In this document: in pieces, positions 26,141 through 36,461 of the stretch
How the letters are laid out: every line of letters starts with the position of its first letter
Numbering within the stretch: the stretch's first letter is position 1
NCBI GenBank assembly: GCA_047973435.1
Contig: JBKECA010000386.1
Span: 1-64,000, forward strand
Reading direction: 5' to 3'
DNA: 64,000 nucleotides
DNA from: JBKECA01 sp047973435
GTDB taxonomy: Bacteria > Planctomycetota > Planctomycetia > Planctomycetales > Planctomycetaceae
Translations under genes and position numbers: made by a program
Notes under the pieces: generated by a model
Databases searched by the model: none
What the model was told of the DNA's origin: nothing
What the model saw: only the letters and a program-made list of their open reading frames with translations

Positions 26141-26514
26141 CTCAATCTCCGCGGGAAAATGACCGCCACTACTGAACTCGATAAACGAATCCCGTCATTC
26201 TACCGCTGTCGTCGGATCGCTGCGAGCAGCGCCGCGGCCGGGGCGACTTTCTTTTCCTGTTCATAACTGGGCGACGCGGATTGGGGAACCAGCATCCCGG
26301 ATGCTCCGCCGCAAGGCTCGCTTGGGTCGAATGATGAGCTGCAGCGTCCGGGACGCTTTCCGCGGTGGATCGTCACTTCAGTTGGAAACAGAGAGTCACC
26401 CGGCGCCGCGGCAGGTAACGATCCCCTTGCGGAACGACCGGATTTCCCGCTGACAGAGTGATCCCCTTGGGGAACAGAGCGATCCCCCGGGCGAGGAGGC
26501 GAGCAGTCACGCTG
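26141..26514. other. Intergenic region with short direct repeats
   Basis: 374 bp between two minus-strand genes. GATCCCCTTG recurs with a 40-bp period (26420, 26460), with a third partial copy near 26481. A 15-bp palindrome AGCGTCCGGGACGCT sits at 26343-26357. No gene is visible. Confidence 0.45.
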
Positions 26515-27945
26515 TTACGTCTCCGGCTCGCATTCGCCAGCGGCGGAATCCAGTCCGTAGCGACGGAGCTTTTGCCGCAAGGTGGCCCGGTGAATGCCCA
26601 GCCGCTCCGCTGCGGCGGCCCGGTTGCCGCCCGAGGCCGACAACGTTTCCGCCAAGAGCGCCGGCTCCACCAGCTGCAGCAGCCGTTCGTGCAGTGGACC
26701 TGCTTCCGATTCCTGTTCGCCGGCGGCGATCGCGACTTGCGTCCAGCGGCGCGTGAGAATTCGCAGCTCCGCATCACAGTCCGGCGGGGGCGGTGCCGTG
26801 GTCATCGGCTCGGGAAAGGCGTCCGGGCCGATCTCCCGGCCGCGCGTGACAATGACGGCATGCTCGACCACGTTCCGCAGCTCGCGGACATTTCCTCGCC
26901 AGGCTCGGTGTAACAGTGCTTCGAGCGCATCGGGATGGAAACTCAACTCGCGCTCGGCGGTGGTCGCCCGGTGCAGGAAGTATCTCGCCAGTTCGGGGAG
27001 ATCCTCACGGCGCTCTCGCAAAGGCGGCAGTGCAATCTGAAAGACGCCCAGCCGATAGAACAGGTCCTCGCGAAATTCGCCCGCTTGAATGCGTTCAGGC
27101 AGATCACGATGGGTGGCGGCAACGACGCGAAAGTCGCAGGGCCTCACGCGGGCATCACCCACGCGCTGCACCTCCTTACGTTCGAGCAGCCTCAACAGTT
27201 TGACCTGCACCGCCGGGGGAATCTCGCCGATTTCGTCCAGAAACACTGTTCCGCCCACGGCGAGTTCAAAGCAGCCCGGACGGTCAACGTCGGCCCCGGT
27301 GAAGGCGCCGCGGACATGTCCGAAGAGTTCACTCTCGACCACACTCGAACTGAGCGCCGCCACCGACACGGGCAGCAGCGCTCGATCGGAACGCGCGCTG
27401 TGCTGATGAATCGCCCGCGCCACCAGTTCTTTGCCGGTCCCGCTTTCGCCGGTAATGAGGACCGGCACATCGCTCGCCGCTGCGAGAGCAATCTGTTTGA
27501 AGACCTCCTGCATCGGCCGTGACGAGCCGATCAACGTGTCCGGTTCGTCTTGCGAAGCGATGAAATCCGATGTGGTCGTTGGCGAACCAGATCGCACGAT
27601 GCGGGCGATCAACTCGGCGGCGTCTTCGAGATCGAACGGCTTGGGGAAGTACTCGACCGCCCCGGACGCGACAGCCCGCACCGCCGTATCGAGGCTGCCG
27701 TACGCCGTCATCAGCACAATCGGGATGTCGCTGCTGATCTGTCGAAAGCGTTCGATGGCGGTCAGCCCATCCATGCCGGGCAGCCGCACGTCGAGCAAGA
27801 TGGCGTCCGGTGTCGACTTCTCCGCCAGCGCGAGGCCTTCCTCCGCCGACGCAGCCACTCGCACGATGTGTCCCGCTTCCGACAAGAGTTGCTGGAACCC
27901 CCAGCAGATCGTCGGTTCATCGTCGATGACGAGAATGCTGGCCAT
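26515..27945 (-). CDS. Sigma-54-dependent response regulator, NtrC family
   Basis: 476 residues with the complete NtrC layout. The receiver domain has the phospho-acceptor Asp52 in ILLDVRLPGMDG and Lys102 in FPKPFD. The AAA+ domain has Walker A GESGTGKE and the sigma-54 contact loop GAFTGAD. The C-terminal Fis-type helix-turn-helix reads GGNRAAAAERLGIHRATLRQ. It should activate promoters of the -24/-12 class when phosphorylated by the kinase encoded immediately upstream on the same strand. No convincing -24/-12 promoter was found nearby, so its targets are unknown. Confidence 0.96.
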   Translation of the reverse strand: MASILVIDDEPTICWGFQQLLSEAGHIVRVAASAEEGLALAEKSTPDAILLDVRLPGMDGLTAIERFRQISSDIPIVLMTAYGSLDTAVRAVASGAVEYFPKPFDLEDAAELIARIVRSGSPTTTSDFIASQDEPDTLIGSSRPMQEVFKQIALAAASDVPVLITGESGTGKELVARAIHQHSARSDRALLPVSVAALSSSVVESELFGHVRGAFTGADVDRPGCFELAVGGTVFLDEIGEIPPAVQVKLLRLLERKEVQRVGDARVRPCDFRVVAATHRDLPERIQAGEFREDLFYRLGVFQIALPPLRERREDLPELARYFLHRATTAERELSFHPDALEALLHRAWRGNVRELRNVVEHAVIVTRGREIGPDAFPEPMTTAPPPPDCDAELRILTRRWTQVAIAAGEQESEAGPLHERLLQLVEPALLAETLSASGGNRAAAAERLGIHRATLRQKLRRYGLDSAAGECEPET

Positions 27946-28051
27946 GGGGAGGAATGAGGTTCGTCTGTGCGTCGGCGAGTGAACTCAGGATAACCGGGTT
28001 GGATTGAGGGGCGAAGCGACGAAACTCCCGGAGACAATTCTTCACGCACGA

Positions 28052-29428
28052 TCAGGGCGGCGGCAATGGCCATTGCATGAGAAAGTGCGTCTTCCCATCG
28101 GAGCGATTCCAGGTGAGCGTCCCTCCCTCCGTTTCGGCCGCCTGGCGGGCGAGCATCAGCCCCAGGCCGGCCCCTTCCGGCTTGGTGGTGAAGAACGGCT
28201 CGAACAGCCGACCCGCTGCGGAATCAATTGGCCCTGGGCCGGAGTCGCCGACGAGAACCTGCACGGTCTGGTCGTCATTCGTGGCCACCAGCTCGACCCG
28301 ACCCTGCACGCCGGCGGCTTCAACCGCGTTGAGAACCAGATTGAGCAGTGCCCCGCGCAGACCGTCGCTGCTGCGAACGAAACAGAAACGCGACAAACGA
28401 CAGTCTACGGAGAACACAATCCGCAGATGCCGCACCTGCGGGCCGACCAGCTGTTCGACCTCGGAGACCAGCGTCGCCAGATCGCCCGGCGTCGACAAAC
28501 TGGTCGGTTCGCGCGTCAACGACAGCAACCCCTGCACCTGCTGTTCGGTCAACTTGAGTTGCGCGAGAGCCACCGCCAGCGCATCGTCGGTTGGCTGTTG
28601 TTCACACCGTCGCTGATGCAGCTGAATCCCCATTCGGGCTCCGGTAATGGCGTTGCGGAGCTGATGCGCGAACCCCGCCGCCAGTTGAGCCAACGTGCGC
28701 AGTCGCTCGGTGCGGGCGACCTCACTACGAAGTGCTTCCAGTCGGGCGGAGAGATGATTGGCGGATTCAACGAGAGTGTCGAGTTCGTCCCGTTTGGCGG
28801 TCGGCTCCAGCCGAGGAAACCGGCCCGCTTCCAGTTCGGTGAAGAAGTCCTGTACGGTGCTGACTCGTCGGCCGATGCGATGGGCGAGCCAGCCCGAGAC
28901 GAGCAGCATCAGTATCAGGCTGCCTCCCCCGACCACCAGCGGTGGCCAGGCGGAGTCCCACTGCAGCCGCTGCCAGAGGTCGCGCGGGTAGAGGACATAC
29001 AGCCGTCGCGGCCCCGCCGGGCCGGGTGCGTCGACCGTCGAAACGAAGTAGGTTCGACCCGCGAGATTATGCGTGGGAAAGTCGCTGAGCGTGGTGGCCG
29101 AGGACCCGAAGGCGGGCAACTCGCGTACGGCGGGCAGCGGCTGCGGATTGGTCAACGTGCTCGCCTGAAGTCCGCCGCGGGCATCGACGGCGACAAACTC
29201 CGCTCCCGACAGCCCCTTCATGCGATCGAGGACGCCGGTCGAATAGGGAAAGCTCGCCGCGTTAAGAGAGTCGATCACCCGTTGGAGCTGCTGGGTCTCC
29301 AGCAGCCCGGTTCGACGCGCGGAAAGAACCGACGACCAGACCGCTCCTCCGAGAACCGCTGCTGCCAACAGCAGGGCGAAGGGGACAAAGATCTGCAGTC
29401 GAATCGGCCAGCGCATCAGGGGGGCCAC
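28052..29428 (-). CDS. Sensor histidine kinase, partner of the adjacent NtrC-type regulator
   Basis: 458 residues. Two membrane helices (about 11-33 and 163-182) flank a periplasmic sensor domain of about 130 residues with no recognised ligand motif. A HAMP-like linker follows. The phospho-acceptor His255 lies in AGFAHQLRNAITG. The ATPase domain has the N box NLVLNAVEAAG, the G1 box GDSGPGP and the G2 region FFTTKPEGAGLGL. The regulator gene begins 106 bp downstream on the same strand, making a two-component system. The start may be the GTG at 29428 or the ATG at 29416, and neither has a strong ribosome-binding site. Confidence 0.94.
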   Translation of the reverse strand: MAPLMRWPIRLQIFVPFALLLAAAVLGGAVWSSVLSARRTGLLETQQLQRVIDSLNAASFPYSTGVLDRMKGLSGAEFVAVDARGGLQASTLTNPQPLPAVRELPAFGSSATTLSDFPTHNLAGRTYFVSTVDAPGPAGPRRLYVLYPRDLWQRLQWDSAWPPLVVGGGSLILMLLVSGWLAHRIGRRVSTVQDFFTELEAGRFPRLEPTAKRDELDTLVESANHLSARLEALRSEVARTERLRTLAQLAAGFAHQLRNAITGARMGIQLHQRRCEQQPTDDALAVALAQLKLTEQQVQGLLSLTREPTSLSTPGDLATLVSEVEQLVGPQVRHLRIVFSVDCRLSRFCFVRSSDGLRGALLNLVLNAVEAAGVQGRVELVATNDDQTVQVLVGDSGPGPIDSAAGRLFEPFFTTKPEGAGLGLMLARQAAETEGGTLTWNRSDGKTHFLMQWPLPPP

Positions 29429-29489
29429 GGTTGCCGTCGGGGGTCGGTAAGGACAGGGCCATCCATGATAGCCAAAGAGCGTTCTGTAG

Positions 29490-29570
29490 TGCCCGCGGCA
29501 TCGACTGAGATGACTCAGACGTTTAACTCCCGCGAGGCAGAACGTATCATCAATGACCGCGGGCGGTATA
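29490..29570 (+). repeat. Dispersed palindromic repeat, copy b
   Basis: It runs from TGCCCGCGGCATCGACTGAG to GACCGCGGGCGGTATA and contains the core GAGATGACTCAGACGTTTAA and CCCGCGAGGC. It lies upstream of the histidine kinase gene and is more diverged than the others. Confidence 0.85.
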
Positions 29571-30045
29571 CCTCACGCGGCCCGGAGTGATCTGTTCGTT
29601 GTGGCGGCTGCTTGTTTCCGGCATTCCCGACGTTTCCGTCATCGGCTGCCAACGCCGATTGTGTCGGCAACGAAGCTGCAGACAGTTCATGCGTGGCCCC
29701 ATGCGGTATCGCAGTGCGCGAATTGGGAAATGCTATCCGCTTAGGGTCGCGACGAACGCGGTCTTGATGCAACGGGACCGCTACGAATGTCCCCCAACAC
29801 ACCAACAAATCGCACATAGCCGCGTAAAGCATCGCCGTCTGGGCGTGTCGCTCTGATTGGCGAAATCTTCGCCGGGGGTGGCGAAAAACTCGCCGCACTT
29901 CCGGCTGCGTCGGGTCCGCAGGACGCATTACAACAGCGAAAACGGGCCGCAGTCCTCTGCGGAACCGAGTGGCGCGCCATTTGCCAGTACAGGACGGATT
30001 CGTACTCGCGTCACACAACCAGACACGGTTTGGATCAGGATACCG
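29571..30045. other. Intergenic region upstream of the DUF1559 gene
   Basis: 475 bp. The DUF1559 frame is open back to 29857, but that part lacks the expected leader, so it is treated as non-coding. Two tandem palindromes (29859-29894) are the only notable elements. Confidence 0.4.
29859..29894. promoter_or_regulatory. Two tandem 15-bp palindromes, possible operators
   Basis: GGCGAAATCTTCGCC (29859-29873) and GGCGAAAAACTCGCC (29880-29894) share GGCGA-N5-TCGCC. They start exactly 21 bp apart, two helical turns, which suits side-by-side binding of a dimeric regulator. They lie about 150 bp before the DUF1559 start. Each also fits GG-N10-GC spacing, but the rest of a sigma-54 consensus is poor. 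Confidence 0.35.
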
Positions 30046-31071
<1,026 letters not shown>

Positions 31072-31178
31072 TTCGAGAGGACGAAAACAACTCGCGGACG
31101 ATCCAGTCTACGTTGCTTTTGTCGGTCTGACCCCGGCCGCTCGAAGGTGGCGCGACCCGGTCCAATCTGTCGATCATT

Positions 31179-31210
31179 GTTCGCGGATCGCCTCTACGCG
31201 GATCGCCTCT
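31179..31210. repeat. 14-bp tandem duplication
   Basis: GCGGATCGCCTCTA occurs twice in tandem just past the 3' end of the dioxygenase gene. It is probably a simple slippage duplication. Confidence 0.6.
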
Positions 31211-31925
31211 AACTGATGCGGGAGTTCCACTCGAGGTGACCGGGGAGATCGTCGACGGCGTATTCAATGTGCACGACCCGGCGATGGCTGGGGGATGCGC
31301 TGGCGGACGAAGCATGCAGAATCAGGGGTCGCATCACCACGACATCTCCGGCACGGGCGGTGCAGGTCTGCTCCACGCAGGACGTTTTCCACTGATCGAG
31401 TTCCGCATCGTGCCAACCGCCCCGATGTGAGCCGGCTAAGACTCGCAACGGACCATTGTCGGGGCCGCAATCATCGAGGTGCAGCCGCAGTGTGAGCATC
31501 CGCTCGAAGACCGAGAACGGTGGTTCGCAGTGCCAGACGCCTGCCTTGCGGGACCACTTGCTGAAGCCGGGGACATCCTGACGCTCTCGCACGGTGATGA
31601 TGCTGTCCTGATGCCAGAACAAGGACCAGTTTGCACCCGGAATCTTGTCGAACAGCGTTCCTCGCACTGCGAAGCAACCGGGGCCGAGGATTGGCGTCAC
31701 CAACGCCCTCAGTCGCAGGTCAGCCGCAATCGCGGCCGCGGTGGGGACGACCTCCAGGAGGTTGCGAACACCGTAGGCGCCACCTTTACGACGCACTTCT
31801 TCACGTTCGCCGAGTTCTTCGACCGCCTTTCGGATCGAGGCGACGGTCGAGGGGTCAATGACACCCGGCACAATGGCGAAGCCTTCGCTGTCGACCTGTT
31901 CGGCGTAGTTAGCGGGATGCGACAT
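31209..31925 (-). CDS. Phytanoyl-CoA dioxygenase (PhyH) family protein
   Basis: 238 residues from the ATG at 31925. It is a predicted Fe(II)/2-oxoglutarate-dependent oxygenase with a cupin fold. The iron-binding HxD is seen in FWHQDS and a distal His in the LILHASS/SHRRVVH region. The N-terminal GFAIVPGVIDPSTV resembles the family start. These enzymes hydroxylate small molecules, and the substrate here is unknown. The frame extends upstream to 31985, but those extra 20 residues are not family-like. Flanking genes give no pathway clue. Confidence 0.9.
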   Translation of the reverse strand: MSHPANYAEQVDSEGFAIVPGVIDPSTVASIRKAVEELGEREEVRRKGGAYGVRNLLEVVPTAAAIAADLRLRALVTPILGPGCFAVRGTLFDKIPGANWSLFWHQDSIITVRERQDVPGFSKWSRKAGVWHCEPPFSVFERMLTLRLHLDDCGPDNGPLRVLAGSHRGGWHDAELDQWKTSCVEQTCTARAGDVVVMRPLILHASSASASPSHRRVVHIEYAVDDLPGHLEWNSRIS

Positions 31926-32185
31926 GTCGAAAGCTCGCGGGGGAAGCTTCACGGCCAGGCAATCCGCAGTCGGTGCGGGTCGCAAGAAAGCGTCTCCATT
32001 GTAAGCGAATCGGTTCCCGCCCGGCTGCTGAAAACGATTGAGCCACGCCCGGAGCGGCCACGTCGAAGTACGTCCCAGTGACGTAGTCCGGACCTCGCTG
32101 TGGTTCGGTTCGGCCTATGCGACTACGTGACTGCGACGTCGCCCGTGGCAGTCACGTCCGCTTATCGGATCAGCCGTCAGCGGGA

Positions 32186-32770
32186 TCAAGCGGGATCGCC
32201 GGAGTCGACCGGCTGTGAGGATTTGGCGGCCATTCCGAGCATGAACAGCGCCCAGCCGTTGAAAAGCATGTCGATGCCAACAAACATCCCGATCACCCAC
32301 AGGCCCGACAACGGCCATTGTCTCCAGATCATGACGCCGAGCGCGATGTTGATGATGCCGCTGAGCACCAGCCAGCCCCAATGCGGAAACCGGGTTGCAA
32401 TGGCGGCGGCAACGCGAAAGAGGCCGCTGACGATCAGTGACGCGGCGATGAGCAGCGTCAAGGTGATCGACGTTTCACCGGGCTCCGTAATCATGAAGAA
32501 CCCCACCACCGTATAGAGAATGCCGGCGATGAGATCAAAAAAGAATCCGCCCCACGAGCGACAGTTAAAGGCGTGAGCGCTTTGCAGAATGCCGGCGAAA
32601 ATCATCAGCCAGCCGATGAAGATCATCGTCGTCAGCGTGGTCACCACCGAATAGCCGATAGCGACCGAACCGAGCATGATCAGCAGGATGCCAAGACCAA
32701 CAAACCAGCCCCAGCGTTTCTGCAGTTCGTCGATACCACTCAGTTCATCAGCGATTGTGTCGGGGAGCAT
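32186..32770 (-). CDS. HdeD family (DUF308) membrane protein
   Basis: 194 residues with six hydrophobic helices arranged as two repeats of three, as in HdeD/DUF308 proteins. Typical segments are GILLIMLGSVAIG, LIAGILYTVVGFFM and LSGIINIALGVMIW. E. coli HdeD is linked to acid resistance at high density, but homologues in other phyla have no settled role. The ATG follows a weak ribosome-binding site. The gene appears to be transcribed alone. Confidence 0.9.
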   Translation of the reverse strand: MLPDTIADELSGIDELQKRWGWFVGLGILLIMLGSVAIGYSVVTTLTTMIFIGWLMIFAGILQSAHAFNCRSWGGFFFDLIAGILYTVVGFFMITEPGETSITLTLLIAASLIVSGLFRVAAAIATRFPHWGWLVLSGIINIALGVMIWRQWPLSGLWVIGMFVGIDMLFNGWALFMLGMAAKSSQPVDSGDPA

Positions 32771-33168
32771 GACGAAGAATTCCGGTTGTCAGGAGATTGA
32801 AACCATCAACGGGTCGCCGACTGTAATCTGACAATTTCCCAGGCCGCATGCAATTGTGCGTCTCGTCAAATTAATGGACTGGATCACCGACAAGGATGAA
32901 CAGCAGACGCCACAGCGGGTCGCGCGTGCAAGTCACGATCCGGGCCTGTCGCCACTGGCGGTAGCTGGTCTCGATGCCGCGGGCAGTATACAACGCACGC
33001 CGTGCGAGACGATGCAGGCGGTCGCGTAAGTGTGACACGGTCGATGTTCCCTGCTGCGGCTTCGAGCGGGAGAAAAGTTGACGAGACGCCTGCCAACTCG
33101 TCTCGTCACCCCACTGCTCCTTTTTCCCTCTGCAACTTGACCGTCGACTCGACACCCGCCGAGCGCAT
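32771..33168. other. Intergenic region with a repeat fragment
   Basis: 398 bp. It includes one terminus of the dispersed repeat family (CGATGCCGCGGGCAGTATA, about 32972-32991) without the rest. A minus-strand frame of about 100 codons spans most of it but has an Arg-rich, unstructured translation and no recognised domain, so it is not called. Confidence 0.4.
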
Positions 33169-34599
33169 TCACCCACCATAAGCGGACCCGCGATCCTTGG
33201 CCTTCTTGTTCAACCGATTGTGAGCGTACAGTCCGTCAAGAATGAACTCGGCGACAGCGACGCGCAGGGAGTCCGAGGTCTCGCCCTGTGAATGAGCTGG
33301 TTCCCATTCGCTGGTCAGCCGATCGATCTGCTTCCGCAGGCCTTTGATGCCGTCGAACTTCTTCAACATCTCACCGGGAGATTCGTCGCCGGTCACTTCC
33401 AGTCGGCCGCCGGATTCGAAGTGCTCGACCGTCTCGCGAAACTGCTTCGGGGACAGCGACTGGTCGAACACATTCTTGATCGCTTCATCAATCAATCGCT
33501 GAATCAGTCGGTCTTCGTCGCCCGAATCCTCCGTCATCGACAGTTCCAGCTTTCCCCGGCTGCTCGGTGTCAGCCAGAACAGGTCCGACGGCCTCGCCAC
33601 AGTCACTGCGTCCCCCGCCGCCAGTGCCCGCCGCTCCGCATTGGAAATCGCGTTTTCATAGTTGGCGACGGACATCCGCACGCTAACGCCGCTGGCGTGG
33701 TTGACGTGTGGACTCGTCCGGGCCAGCCGGCTCGTTTCCTCCACAATCTCCCGCACGAACTGGGGAACATGCACCGTCACGCCGTCGCCGTTGCGGTCGG
33801 TCCAGGCGTTGTTGGCGGTGATCTGCATCCCCAGTTCCCGCGTGAGGGGGTAATGCGTCCGCACGACGCTGCCGATGCGGTCCTTGAGCGGCGTCACAAT
33901 CCGGCCGCGGTTGGTGTAGTCCTCGGGATTGGCAGAGAACACCATGCACAGATCCAGCGGCAGCCGAATGGTGAAGCCCCGAATCTGGACGTCCCGTTCC
34001 TCCAGCACGTTGAACAGACCGACCTGAATTTTCGGCGCGAGATCCGGCAGCTCGTTCATGCAGAAAATCCCCCGATGGCTGCGGGGGATCAGCCCGAAGT
34101 GCATCACGTCCTCGCTGGCCAAGTGCCGCCCCTCGGCGTGCTTGATCAGGTCAACCTCACCGATCAGGTCGGCAATGGTGACGTCCGGCGTGGCGAGCTT
34201 TTCGTTGTAACGCTGATCGCGACCGACCCACTCGATCGGCGTCGCATCCCCTTCCTTTGCAACACGGTCCCGCGCATACTTGCTCAGCGGTGCGAGCGGA
34301 TCATCGTTGATCTCGGAACCAACGACGACCGGGATCACGTCATCGAGCAGCACCGTCAGCATTCGCAACATGCGGGTCTTCCCCTGCCCGCGGAGACCAA
34401 GAAACAGCATGTCGTGCCGGGAGAGCACCGCGTTGATGATCTGCGGAATCACCGTCTCGTCGTAACCAAGAATGCCGGGGAACAGCGTCTCCCCCGCCCG
34501 CAGCTTGCGGATCAGATTGCGACGCATCTCCAGCTTGACGGGCACAGGCTGATAACCCGACTCACGCAGCTGTCCGAGGGTGGTTGGGCGGTCAGTCAT
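33169..34599 (-). CDS. MoxR/Mg-chelatase-type AAA ATPase
   Basis: 476 residues from the ATG at 34599. The Walker A variant is GLRGQGKTR, followed by a Walker-B-like region (RGIFCMNELPDLAPKIQ) and a sensor region (LCMVFSANPEDYTNRGRIVTPLKDRIGS), as in MoxR/magnesium chelatase subunit I-like ATPases. Such ATPases usually work with a vWA-domain partner in remodelling or metal insertion. No vWA partner lies next to it here. It is divergent from the MoaD/ThiS-like gene, with 60-72 bp between the starts, so the two may share a control region. Confidence 0.85.
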   Translation of the reverse strand: MTDRPTTLGQLRESGYQPVPVKLEMRRNLIRKLRAGETLFPGILGYDETVIPQIINAVLSRHDMLFLGLRGQGKTRMLRMLTVLLDDVIPVVVGSEINDDPLAPLSKYARDRVAKEGDATPIEWVGRDQRYNEKLATPDVTIADLIGEVDLIKHAEGRHLASEDVMHFGLIPRSHRGIFCMNELPDLAPKIQVGLFNVLEERDVQIRGFTIRLPLDLCMVFSANPEDYTNRGRIVTPLKDRIGSVVRTHYPLTRELGMQITANNAWTDRNGDGVTVHVPQFVREIVEETSRLARTSPHVNHASGVSVRMSVANYENAISNAERRALAAGDAVTVARPSDLFWLTPSSRGKLELSMTEDSGDEDRLIQRLIDEAIKNVFDQSLSPKQFRETVEHFESGGRLEVTGDESPGEMLKKFDGIKGLRKQIDRLTSEWEPAHSQGETSDSLRVAVAEFILDGLYAHNRLNKKAKDRGSAYGG

Positions 34600-34671
34600 G
34601 TTGATAACAATCTGATGGAGAATAGTTTGTGTTCTGCGGTATTCTAGGAGACCATCCTTTTGAGACCACAC

Positions 34672-34941
34672 ATGCCGCGCATCGAATTCACATCTCAGCT
34701 AAGAAAACACGTCGACTGTCCCCCGGCGGAAGTCGCTGCCGCGTCGCTCCGCCCGGCTCTGGAATCCCTCTTCGCCGCCAATCCGGCGCTCCGGGGATAT
34801 GTCCTCGACGACCAGCACGCCATTCGCCAGCATGTCGCCATCTGGGTCGACAACCGCCTCATCACCAACCGCACCAGCTGGGACGTCCCACTTCAACCCG
34901 ACAGTGAGGTCTACGTCATGCAGGCTCTGTCCGGCGGTTGA
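34672..34941 (+). CDS. MoaD/ThiS-like ubiquitin-fold protein
   Basis: 89 residues ending in the di-glycine (ALSGG) characteristic of sulfur-carrier or protein-modifier beta-grasp proteins, where the terminal Gly is activated by an E1-like enzyme. Beta-grasp features include the start PRIEFTSQLRKHV and the stretch VYVMQALSGG. An in-frame TTG at 34660 has GGAG at ideal spacing (9 nt), whereas the ATG at 34672 does not, so the true start could be either. The BNR-repeat gene follows on the same strand. No E1-like or molybdopterin gene is nearby, so a classical cofactor role is not supported by context. Confidence 0.82.
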   Translation: MPRIEFTSQLRKHVDCPPAEVAAASLRPALESLFAANPALRGYVLDDQHAIRQHVAIWVDNRLITNRTSWDVPLQPDSEVYVMQALSGG

Positions 34942-35241
34942 CACATCGGCGAGTCACTGTCGAAATCCCTGTTCGTCATTCGACAATTCAAATCAACACG
35001 CACCTCGTTGGCTGCGGTTCACGATACACTTCACGCGGCTAAAAATGTGCACGTTGGGGGGAGCCTGTTACACCTTCCACCCTCCCCCAGCCCCTCCCTG
35101 GAAGGGAGGGGTCAGGGTCGGGTCACCACGAACCCGCGGCAGTCCACCAATAAATCAGACATAGCCGCACGCAACAGTCACGATTGTCCAACGAACACAG
35201 CTGTCCAACGAACACAGCCCATCGTCCAAACACCATCAACC
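34942..35241. other. Intergenic region with a GC-rich hairpin
   Basis: 300 bp between the ThiS-like and BNR genes. It holds a strong hairpin, CCCCTCCC/GGGAGGGG (35091-35111), extended by outer partial pairing over 35079-35123. This could attenuate or terminate readthrough, so the two genes may not be a simple operon. Confidence 0.5.
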
Positions 35242-36357
35242 ATGTCCTGCACGCTCCTCGTCGCCACCCGTAAGGGGCTGTTCACTTTCGTTCGTCAGCC
35301 TCGCGGCTGGGAGGTCGATCACATCGACTTCCTCGGGGAAAACGTCTCGATGCTGCTGGACGATCCGCGCGATCAGACGCTGTACGCGGGGCTGGCGCTG
35401 GGCCACTTCGGCGCCAAGCTCAGGCGGCAGTCGCAGGGGGGCGAATGGGTTGAGGTTGGTGTGCCGGTGTATCCCGAGGGAGCGGTCTTCAGCGTGTGGG
35501 GCGGTCCCGATGCTCCCCCCCAGACCAAGCCGGCCAGCATGCAGGAGTTCTGGAGCCTGGAAACCGCCGGTGCCGATCGACCCGGCGAACTGTGGGCTGG
35601 CACCATTCCCGGCGGACTGTATCACTCGACCGATCGGGGGCAGTCCTGGCGGCTGATCGAGTCGTTGTGGAATCGGCCGGAGCGGATGGGCTGGTTTGGA
35701 GGAGGCAAAGACTATCCCGGCATCCATTCCGTTTGCGTCGACCCCCGCGACAGCCAGCATGTGACCGTCGGGATCTCGTGCGGCGGCGTCTGGGAGACCC
35801 GCGACGCCGGCGAAAACTGGACGCTGATCGGCAAAGGGCTTCGCAACGCCTACATGCCGCCGGACATGCAGTACGATCAGAACTCGCAGGACCCGCATCG
35901 TCTGGCGCAATGTCCTGCTGACCCCAACGTGATGTGGGTCCAGCATCACAATGGCGTCTTTCATTCGACCGACGGCGCTCAGACCTTCCGCGAGATTGCC
36001 GAGACCGGCCCGTCGGTGTTCGGCTTCGCGGTCGTCACCCATCCGACCGATCCACAGACGGCGTGGCTGGTGCCGGGCGTCAAAGACGAATGCCGCATTC
36101 CGGTCGACGCCAAGCTCTGCGTCACCCGCACCCACGACGGCGGCAGCACCTGGGAGACGCTCCGTAACGGCCTCCCCCAGCAGCACTGCTACGATCTCGT
36201 GTTCCGGCATGGCCTCGATATCGACGCCACCGGCAGCCGCCTCGTAATCGGCTCGAGCACGGGGGGCCTGTGGATCACCGAAGACGGTGGCGACAGCTGG
36301 CAGGCCATCTCGACCACGCTGCCCCAAATTTACTGCGCTCGCTTTCGCCGCTGGTAG
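35242..36357 (+). CDS. BNR/Asp-box repeat beta-propeller protein (sialidase-like fold)
   Basis: 371 residues with five Asp-box motifs of the S/T-x-D-x-G-x-x-W type: HSTDRGQSW, TRDAGENW, HSTDGAQTF, THDGGSTW and TEDGGDSW. This marks a beta-propeller similar to BNR proteins and the sialidase/VPS10 class. No signal peptide is evident (MSCTLLVATRKGLFTF), so it is probably cytoplasmic, and the sialidase catalytic Arg triad is not obvious, so glycosidase activity is unproved. The frame is open upstream to 35008 through the hairpin region, but the family-like start is at 35242. It follows a ThiS-like gene. Confidence 0.85.
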   Translation: MSCTLLVATRKGLFTFVRQPRGWEVDHIDFLGENVSMLLDDPRDQTLYAGLALGHFGAKLRRQSQGGEWVEVGVPVYPEGAVFSVWGGPDAPPQTKPASMQEFWSLETAGADRPGELWAGTIPGGLYHSTDRGQSWRLIESLWNRPERMGWFGGGKDYPGIHSVCVDPRDSQHVTVGISCGGVWETRDAGENWTLIGKGLRNAYMPPDMQYDQNSQDPHRLAQCPADPNVMWVQHHNGVFHSTDGAQTFREIAETGPSVFGFAVVTHPTDPQTAWLVPGVKDECRIPVDAKLCVTRTHDGGSTWETLRNGLPQQHCYDLVFRHGLDIDATGSRLVIGSSTGGLWITEDGGDSWQAISTTLPQIYCARFRRW

Positions 36358-36461
36358 GGGCCGCGACGATCGCGACGACAGGCTCATCAGTCGAACTCGT
36401 TTGCAACGTACGATGAGTACACTCTTCGCATAGACGGTCGGCCATCATGGACCGCATTCAC

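Noticed and set aside
32871..33179. 102-codon minus-strand frame in the gap near 33 kb
   Set aside because: It is Arg-rich, has no ribosome-binding site or domain and overlaps a repeat fragment.
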